Positions 56,262-64,000 of a stretch of DNA of 64,000 bases are shown here, one piece after another. Origin of the DNA: Erigeron canadensis (lineage: Eukaryota; Streptophyta; Magnoliopsida; Asterales; Asteraceae). Numbering within the stretch: the stretch's first letter is position 1; every line of letters starts with the position of its first letter. The notes beneath the pieces are model-generated. The model was not told the DNA's origin. It searched no databases and saw only the letters and a program-made list of their open reading frames with translations. The position numbers and the translations under genes are program-made. The stretch covers positions 620,001-684,000 of the forward strand of contig NC_057766.1 in assembly GCF_010389155.1 (NCBI RefSeq). The letters run 5' to 3'.

Positions 56262-57529
56262 ATGGGGAATGCAGTTGCAAAACCCCAACAAAACCCTCAT
56301 CAAGATCCACAGAACCAACAACAAGAAGAAGAAAACCAAGACGCAACGTTCACTTGCGAGATTTGCATTGAACCCGTCAGCCTCCCCAACATCAAATTCA
56401 ACAACAACAATCTTTGCGCTCATCCTTTTTGCGCCGATTGTATCATCAAATACATACAAGTGAAACTCGATGAAAACGTGTCTGACATCAAATGCCCTGC
56501 CATGACCTGCCAACACTCTCTCGAACCCTTATCATGCCGTCCCAAACTCACGCCTCAAGCGTTTGAAAAATGGTGCGACGTGTTATGTGAATCGAGTGTG
56601 TTAAGGGTAAAAGATAGGGTTTACTGCCCAAACATTGATTGCAGGGAGTTGATATTGAATGAGTGTGGGGATACAAATCTAAGGAGATGTGTTTGTGCGT
56701 ATTGCAAAAAGCCTTATTGTTTACGGTGCAAGGCTCCATGGCATGATGATAATTCTGCTTGTGTGAAGGATGAAAACGACATCGCTTTTGAGCTTCTTTT
56801 GAAACGAAAAAGATGGCAACGGTGTGCGGTGTGTAAACGTTGCATTCAGCGCAGCTATGGTTGCAATCAAGTCGAATGCAAGTAAGTAATTTTGTTCTCC
56901 TTCCTCGATCCATACATATAAATACAGAACTAATTAAGTTAAGTTACTTACACATGTGTAACTTACACATGATTTTTCTGTGGGCCCGTCACTGGAAAGT
57001 CTTAGTGTTTTTACAAAAAAGTCTTGTATATCGTAGTAGATCATAATGGTGGTGTGTAACTTACGAAAATCAATGGTCCTTTTTTGGACTTTTTTTAGTT
57101 GGTCTCAAATTATCTTTTCACTATATAATATATATATATATATGTTTTTGAAATGTTTACGTTGTCTTAATCGGATTCGTGCTATAGAGTCCATCGCTGG
57201 ATAGATACCCAATTTAAACCTCTAGATGAGAAAAACTCTTATCACCCAGAGATCTGGACGGACAAACTCACACTGGCCTACCATAGGTAGAAATTAATTA
57301 CATATGGTCACCCTAAAAAATATGACTAAAGTAGGACTCGAACCTCAGATCTTTATTCAAACTCATTATTTACGTCTTAATTTGCAGATGTGGAAACAAG
57401 TTTTGCTACCTGTGCGGAAAACAAAATTGCACGTGCGGGTTTATACTTTCTGATCGTTTATTTTATTTTACATTATTTGTTGTAATAGGAGTACCTCTAA
57501 TCTTGATATTCTCGTTTGTAAGGGAATAA
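56262..57529 (+). CDS. RBR-type E3 ubiquitin ligase with C-terminal membrane segment
   Basis: Exons 56262-56881 and 57388-57529 join in phase 2 (TGCAA|GTAAGT ... TTTGCAG|A) to give 253 residues ending at TAA 57529. RING1: C32, C35, C52, H54, C57, C60, C78, C83. IBR: C122, C127, then cysteines at 145/148, 153, 156, H161, C167. RING2: C188, C191, then GC201N, with C201 in the position of the catalytic cysteine of RBR ligases, followed by C206, C208, C213, C216, C221 and C223. Residues about 230-250 form a hydrophobic helix (FYFTLFVVIGVPLILIFSF), suggesting tail anchoring with RBR domains facing the cytosol. The family forms a thioester with ubiquitin before transfer. The intron (506 bp) contains a SINE. 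Apart from the promoter insertion, the gene looks intact. Substrate unknown. Confidence 0.85.
57175..57372 (-). mobile_element. SINE-like retroposon in RBR intron
   Basis: Minus-strand B-box GGTTCGAGTCC (57329-57339) with a body containing CCTATGGTAGGCCAGTGTGA and CCAGCGATGGACTC. It fills most of the intron and stops about 15 bp before the acceptor. Limits are approximate. Confidence 0.5.
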
Positions 57530-57747
57530 TTTAAGCTTTTATGGTGTTTTCATGATGGATTGTATGGAGGTTATGGATAAAGGCGGAGAGAATAAACATT
57601 TCAGTTAGTCATGTGGATTAATTGTGGTGAAAGGCTTGTTACAAATGATGTGTTTAGAGGTATTTATACATTATATCTTAATTTAATAATACCTGCCACA
57701 TCTTACAAAATTACAATTTAACACTACATTTTATATTTTTAGTATTA

Positions 57748-57872
57748 ATACAAATTCGGAGAGATGTTTGTGTTCGTATCCCAAAAAGCCTTATTGTTTC
57801 CTGTGCAAGGTTCCATCGCACGATGGTTCTACTAATGGTGTGGAGCTCAAAGATGAAAACGACGTCGCTGAT
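57748..57872 (+). pseudogene. Stray fragment of an RBR IBR domain
   Basis: Aligns base by base with about 56670-56790 of the right gene (GAGATGTTTGTGTxCGTAT, AAAAAGCCTTATTGTTT, GATGAAAACGAC). Translation gives CVCSYPKKPYCFLCKVPSHD then VELKDENDVAD. Here CKK has become PKK and WHD has become SHD, so zinc ligands are disrupted. VELKDENDV is closer to the left paralogue (VEVEDENDV) than to the right one, implying a third copy once existed. Confidence 0.75.
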
Positions 57873-58390
57873 TCTATATTTTATTTAACCTATCTATAGT
57901 TGAATAAATAACATAGATTGTTACATTGATAAAACAATCTTAAATATTACTACACAACATAACATTCAGTCATAGTTGATAAAACAATCTTAAATATTAC
58001 TCACATCCTCCTTAAAATGTTGCTCGAGAATTATTGTCAAAATTTGTTAAACCGGCAAATCATGTTACCATACATCTTAAGACAATGATCTTTGGTGCAG
58101 TTTTGTCAGCTGAATTAAAAGATCAAACCTTGTTTCCTGATAAGCTAGTTTGCAATTCAAAATCCTTTAAGCTTCTACTGCAGTTATTAATCTTTCATCT
58201 GACATAGAGCCAAATACACACAAAGATCTACAGCATAACAAAAATATAAACAAGAAACTTTTAGGAAACAACGATTCTAAGTTTGGAATCTTGAGAGTTA
58301 AAAGAAAAATCAAATAAAATATGAAATAGTGCAGAAAGTCTGCAAAGTCAAGTTGATATTGGGCGAGGTTAACAAATGATCTGTTGATCC
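57873..58390. other. Intergenic between RBR relic and TNL relic
   Basis: Contains a direct repeat TGATAAAACAATCTTAAATA at 57930 and 57978. No gene is visible. Confidence 0.3.
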
Positions 58391-59880
58391 TCAAACACAA
58401 TTCACAAAAGTACAGATCTTTTCAACTGGAAGACCACATTTATCAAACAAGACAGTTTCTCTTACAAGGAGGCTCATCTTCAATGGTGTCTGAGATCCTG
58501 CATGATTGGAGTGGAAGGAAATGCCTTGTCTTAGAGATGGGAGGCCATGGAACATACTCAAATTGCTGCCTTCTTGTATGTCCTCTTCACAAACAAGTCT
58601 TACACCACACCACTTTACTTCAACATCCGCACTAGAAGGGAATGCTACAGCAATTCTTATAGTTTCTACAGGGAAAATGGTCCCTAGACCTACACCGTCA
58701 CAGTGGACATCTACAAAAATGTCTCTTACTTTGCATGTTAAGTGGCTTAATTATGAACTATGATACAGATTTTTGGCCGTGAAAACAACACACCATATCC
58801 CCTAAACTTATTGTACAACCAACCAGGAGGCAACTCTACCTTTACATGATTTCCTGTACTTTGATTTGTAAACCATTGATGAATTCTAGTTCCCTGGAGC
58901 ACAATATGCAATTTCTTACCCATGTAATTACTTTTCTGCACATAAGAGACACGATATGTTAATATGACTGAGCCAGTCGGAGATAAAAATAATGAGATAT
59001 ATAGAAACAGTTGAGAGGGAACCTGCGGCACCAACATACACACCATGCTTTCAATGGTATAATTATCAACCAATTTTGGACAACTAGTGAAATCATAGAA
59101 CAAGTTATAGTTGCTGTTAAGTATTTGCTGCTTGTGGATTTGTCGTAAAGCAGTGCAATCAATAGCATCGAAACGGGTAATGTTTGGTGGAAGTTCTGGC
59201 AACACTTCAAGCTTCTTGCAACCAACAAGTCCAAGCATCTGAAGTCGAGAAAGTCGACTCAAACTAGCAGGCAAGCTTGTCAAGTCATTACCACTCAAGT
59301 TTAAATGTTCTAAACATAATAAACCGCCAATGCTGTCCTGACTCAGTTCTGATAAACTGCAATGGCTAAGATCCAGACTTTTTAACAGATGTAGACACGA
59401 TAATGAAGGCAATACCGAACTGGAGGGGTGTCGGAATATTCTAGGCAAAAACTAAGGCCAAAAGGTTGAAGTCCACCATCTTGATCGAGGCCATCGGGTC
59501 CCCTCATGCTCTCTTAGGGAACTTATCCATTCTTATGCAACCACAAAGATTCAGAACCTCCAGAGAACATAATTTGGTTATGCATGGAAAACTCCTAAGG
59601 CGTATGCAGTTCCTCAAATTCAAGACAACAAGCTGCGTGAGCAGTAGAATTGATGCATGAACTTCACACAAATTAATACAACCTTCAAAACTTAGCTCTT
59701 CGAGATTTCTGATCTCTGTGAAGTCAGGGCTATTTGTAAGGTTATGACAGTGCCTCAGCTTCATTATTTTTAACCTTTTTAGACGCTGACATCAAAACTA
59801 TGAAGATGATATCACAATGTGTTTCCTTCTTTGGAATTGCAACTATGATTAAGCAACAAAAGTTCTAAATGCTGTCTTTC
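58391..59880 (-). pseudogene. TNL disease-resistance relic: LRRs and C-JID
   Basis: Minus-strand frames, in order: weak LRR traces (59880-59770), LRRs MKLRHCHNLTNSPDFTEIRN and VLNLRNCIRLRSFPCITKLC (59764-59504), a stop and frameshift, further LRRs LLKSLDLSHCSLSELSQDSI and LEHLNLSGNDLTSLPASLSR (59448-59170), a CKKLEVLPELPPNI motif typical of the last LRR, then a C-JID/post-LRR domain with IHQWFTNQSTGNHVKVELPP. After a stop at 58747 and a frame change it continues as VHCDGVGLGTIFP and EVKWCGVRLVCEEDI to TGA 58391-58393. TIR and NB-ARC are absent. In intact TNLs this region senses pathogen effectors; here at least two breaks and the lost N-terminus make it non-functional. Confidence 0.8.
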
Positions 59881-61029
59881 GACTTTGGAAACCAATTTTT
59901 GTGATCCCCTTTTTCAACGTTCTATATCCATATCTTTACGAGGATCTCTTTGGAGATGGCATCAATGAGCTTAGACTCGTACCTGTCAACCAAAAAGACC
60001 ACGCCACAAATATTTAAAACAATTTTTGATGAGACTTCTAGATCATATGGATAATATTGTATGGCCCGTCATGAAATCAAATGTAGAAACACTACTTGAC
60101 TAAAATTGTAGAAATACTACTTGACTAAAATATTTTGCCTAATTAATTTACAAGTAATTACACAAATTTGAGGCCTTAAAATATTATAGTCCTATAACTG
60201 TACGCTAATAGGATTATACGCTACCCATGAATCTGAATTTACATACCAGTAGCCAGATTGACGACGGCTCTTATGGTTGTCGGAGCTTTGTGTGACCACG
60301 GCAATGGTGTATTAGTGATGGCGGTGGTGGTCGCTGGAGTGATTTCGGGGGGAGATGTCCGATGACGGTTTCGTATGAGGAGATTGAATGAGATCGGTTT
60401 ACTCAACACTAAAATTTCAAAGTCAATGGTTTTACAAACAAAATTACATTACCAAAATGAATATGAAAAGGTCTACTGTATACAAAATTACCACTACTAT
60501 ACAAAAGTAGTGGTTAAGGCTAAAGATTAAGGTAAAATATGTATAATATCTTTAACATCTTAATATATTATTAAGGTAAGATATGTATATATCTTTAACA
60601 TCTTACTATACTTGAGTTAATTTCATTACATGTCTCTAAGATATATCGCGGTAGTAGCGATGGGTGACGATAGGGTGGTAACTATATTGGGGTGATTATT
60701 AATGTAAACATTTTCCATTTAAAAGGAATACTGGAGCCATTTTATTGATGTAGGGTAATTGTTGTTTAAGGTATTTTTGATAGATTATAAGTGTGATGTG
60801 GTGAAAGTAAAATGTTTAGAGACATATTCGTTTTATCAAAGACCGGAAAGTTTTAAAAAAATAATAATAATAAAATATTTTATTAAGGAGTTAAGATTAT
60901 GTTAACCTAAATCTATGTTTTTCCTTGATCAAGTTTTTTATTTTTTTTTTAATTATTGACACCAAATACAAGAAGAAAAAAAATAAACCTTTTATAATAA
61001 AGGCTCTAACGAGAGACAAATAAAAAAAA
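59881..61029. other. Intergenic DNA
   Basis: No gene. A phrase GGTAAxATATGTATAxATCT then TTTAACATCTTA is repeated at about 60531 and 60574. A GC-rich stretch (GGTGGTCGCTGGAG near 60322) recalls the GC-rich tails of the small Helitron-like family, without resolved ends. Confidence 0.3.
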
Positions 61030-61262
61030 CTCACATATTTTATTCATTTCTTTTAAGTTTTGATACTTGAAAAGATTAGCATTCATTGATCCTTAGATAA
61101 AAATCAAGGGCCAAAATTTAAAATTTTAAAGAATCCTCTTTCTTCTATCTTAAAACTTTAAATAACCATACCATTCTTTTTTACATCAATCACTTTTACA
61201 TTATTACCCACATCGCCGTCGTCACCACACTATTGCATCGCGCATGCATTTGTCTATTTTAT
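61030..61262 (+). mobile_element. Possible small Helitron-like element, E0 family
   Basis: AACTTTAAATAACCATACCA, TTACCCACATCGCCGTCGTC and ACTATTGCATCGCGCATGCA parallel the 3' half of E0. The 5' end and exact 3' end are unresolved. Confidence 0.35.
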
Positions 61263-63514
61263 TATATCTCTAAATATATATAAAAGAGAAACCTTAATTC
61301 CAAAATAGAAAAGTTTGGACCCTTGGATAAAGTTCAACTTTTAATTATAGCCATTAAATCAAAACGATGATGTCATATACCTTTTTTAACTTTTTTAGAT
61401 TTAACATTAATTCAATAAATTAAATAATTTTTATTTCCTAAGACATTATTTATTAATGTTATTTAATATATAATTATGGAAACTAATATTTTTTAAATTT
61501 TATATTATTTTTCATATTTAAAATCAATTTTTGACTTTTTATTTAATATAATTTTCTTTTTAATCGGTACGATATACAGATTGACATAACTTTTTCAATA
61601 ATTACTAAACGATTTTTGAGTTAATGAAGAACTGAAAAAAAAAAAATACAAAATATATAATAAGATATCATAATCATGTATAAAAAAATAGTTGTATGGA
61701 AATCATAAAAGATATATGTATAACTTTAAGTTAGATTAGCACACAACATGTGATGTATAGATTGATAATTTAATTGGTTAGTAAATTTTGTAAATAACTA
61801 AATTATTCAAACAAAATGTTAAAGCTCAAGTACAGACAATACAGATATATTCGGATGCATAAAAGACATCCAATCAAACAAAAACATTACTTAGCGAGAC
61901 CATTAATAGATGATGTATCAATTAATCCAACTGACCGGTCAACATTAACCAGAATCTCAACGACTATCAATTTAACTTCACGTTTTTTTTAGTAGTTTAA
62001 TTTTTACCAAGTTCAACATGTCATTATATATATATATATTGAAAAGTTATTTTAAAAACCTTTTTTTGTGAGAACTTTTCAAATAAGTCCAACCGATGAT
62101 TATTCTTTACATGAAAATTATTTTTTGATTGTTTTCTGAATAACTTATGTGTAATTTTGAAGTTTATAATTGTGTGGAGACATGAATTATTATCCGTTAT
62201 ACAATTATGTGGAGATTTGGATTCTTGATCACATGTGCACGAATATTGCTATAATTACATGTAATCGACTTGCATATATGTGATCATATAAAAATAGTGA
62301 TAGTGACGTTAATAGACAAGATAAGTAATGTATCGTACGTTACGTATAAAAATATATCTGACTTGTAAAAATATTTTTGATCATATAAAATAGTGATAGT
62401 GACGTTAATAGACAAGATAAGTAATGTATCGTTACGTATAAGCTTTAAAATATTATGACTATGAAAGTATGAATGAACGGTCGCAGATTAGGATCGAGTG
62501 GTGATGTGATGTCAAACATAGACTAGAATCTTGTATATGTTGTAGCTTATATAATAAAGTTGCAAAACATTATTATTGATGGTAAATGAGGGAGAAAACA
62601 TGGAAAAAGAAGAAGACCAAACAACATCAAACTCCATACCCATCCTTACACCATATAACATGAAAAGATTCCATCTTTCTCATAGGTACGTATATTTTTC
62701 AATCTTTTTGGCTTCTTAGTTAATTTAATTTGTTAGCTTTTGACCTCTCTTTGGAGATAGAGTTTATATGCATGATTTGTTATTTGCATGAATGAAACTT
62801 TAATTTTCTCTAGATAATTCAACCTATATTATTAATAAAAAAAAATATTACTCGTATTAATATGCTTTTTGTTTGGTGTCGTCAGCTAGTTCTTCTTAGC
62901 AAGTTTCTCTATTATCGCTGAGTTTAACATGAACTATGATTATAAGTCTTCTCCATACACATTACACACGCATGTACACAACGTGTACCACAATAAAACA
63001 AATATACGCACAAATTAAACTAAATTATATTTAAGAAACAAAATAAAGTTTGATTCAAGCTATGTAGATACACACAACATATATGTTTCAAAAAGTATCA
63101 GTATTATGTCGTTTAATGATTTGACTAATATTTGATGTTTTAGATTTTATCTTAAATTATTTTTTAAGAAAACGAGTGAAACTAGTGACAAAGTGAAGCT
63201 AATATAATATGAAAAAATATAGATAAAAAATGAATGATTAAATATAAAGTGAATTAGATGGATGTTAAAGTATACACCAAATTACTCTTTTGATACAAAC
63301 TTTTGAAGTTTTACTCGTATGATACCCAAAACTTGCAACTTTTTTCTTGGACCATACCTAAACTTACGTTTTTTTTTCTCGGACCATACTTACCGCTGAC
63401 GGCCGTCTCTTTGACCATTAAGTCAAGCCACGTGTAATGCACAACGTATGTTAAATTATAGTTGTGTATAAAAGAAATTAAAACTGTTAAACAAAAGCAA
63501 ATAACTATACATTC
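61263..63514. other. Gene-poor AT-rich DNA with a tandem repeat
   Basis: A block of about 64 bp (TGATCATATAAAAATAGTGA, TAGTGACGTTAATAGACAAG, ATAAGTAATGTATCG) occurs at 62281-62350 and 62378-62441. The 63280-63420 segment (TTTTTTCTCGGACCATAC) has an inverted-repeat flavour like the elements at 1387 and 55268. No ORF is convincing. Confidence 0.35.
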
Positions 63515-63752
63515 AGCCAAATGTTGGTTACGGGTTCGAAACCTTAGAAAGGCATATTGGGAAGTCCTTGCCGATAAGGTTGGGCATGAAGGTTTTCTCT
63601 AGTATTTAGTTGGTTTCCTCCAGAACAGTAGTGAAACTTTCACTGTCAATCATGCCCTCGGATTGACTATGCTGGTGACGTGTGTGATCTCTACCGGACA
63701 ATGAAGAGACATGTCGTTGAGTTCAATCGCCACTGCTGTTAAAAAAAAAAAA
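63515..63752 (+). mobile_element. tRNA-derived SINE with poly(A) tail
   Basis: B-box GGGTTCGAAACC at 63532-63543, about 190 bp of body (GTTTTCTCTAGTATTTAGTT, CTCTACCGGACAATGAAGAG) and a 14-base A-run ending near 63753. The A-box is weak. No target duplication was identified. Confidence 0.55.
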
Positions 63753-64000
63753 AACTATACAATGTATATAAGCATAGGGTTATAAGTAAAAATCTACGAA
63801 TAATTTTTTTTTGATTTTTAAGTTTTGGTCGGATCTGTAATGTCAAATTTAGCCCATTTGTAAAAATAATAATTCAAAGTAACCCTAAAAAAAAAAGGAA
63901 CTAACACATTTTTAAAGGAATGGAAAACTAACACATTTTTTTTTAAAAAACCTCCTCAAAAAAACACATGTAGTTTTGTTTTTTAACCCCGTCCCGATTA

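Overview
The window is nuclear DNA of a flowering plant, very probably a eudicot. It is strongly AT-rich and packed with plant transposons: Ty1/copia and Ty3/gypsy-type LTR elements, Helitrons, tRNA-derived SINEs, LINEs, and Stowaway, Tourist, CACTA, hAT and Mutator-like MITEs. The few host genes belong to plant families. A relic of a TIR-NBS-LRR type resistance gene, recognised by its post-LRR C-JID domain, argues against a monocot. The species cannot be named from the sequence.

Layout. At 1-1130 and 55110-57900 lie two diverging copies of a small RBR-type E3 ubiquitin ligase gene. The left copy is cut by the window edge after exon 1; the right copy is complete with two exons and encodes a C-terminal membrane segment. 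Between them, 1387-12930 holds two Ty1/copia elements, each nested in an older inverted-repeat element. 12954-15804 (copy A) and 29445-31710 (copy B) are a direct segmental duplication in which each copy carries insertions the other lacks, so empty sites can be read directly. 15868-20040 is MITEs, SINEs and a LINE scrap. 21002-29444 is a large LTR element (627-bp LTRs, about 95% identical) with no visible gag-pol but with a broken LRR receptor-kinase fragment inside. 31960-41000 is MITEs, Helitrons, a PIF/Harbinger-like element with a relic ORF, a solo LTR and a LINE tail.

The best-preserved host gene besides the RBR pair is a two-exon nodulin-like/NFD4-type major facilitator gene at 43631-45469. 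Its upstream region is built of imperfect tandem repeats that duplicate its probable splice acceptor. 47450-51680 is mostly Helitrons (one holding an hAT MITE). 52423-53335 has unrecognised gene-like exons, 53960-54640 two SINEs. After the right RBR gene come a stray copy of part of its IBR domain, a decayed TNL C-terminal region on the minus strand (58391-59880), and gene-poor DNA to the end.

No operon-like cooperation is expected or seen. The themes are local gene duplication followed by transposon divergence of promoters, and pieces of host genes carried inside or beside mobile elements. No clear new biological system was found. The most unusual items are the LTR element carrying a receptor-kinase fragment, the natural empty-site pair, and the small Helitron-like family whose ends read CTCG or GTCG instead of CTRR.
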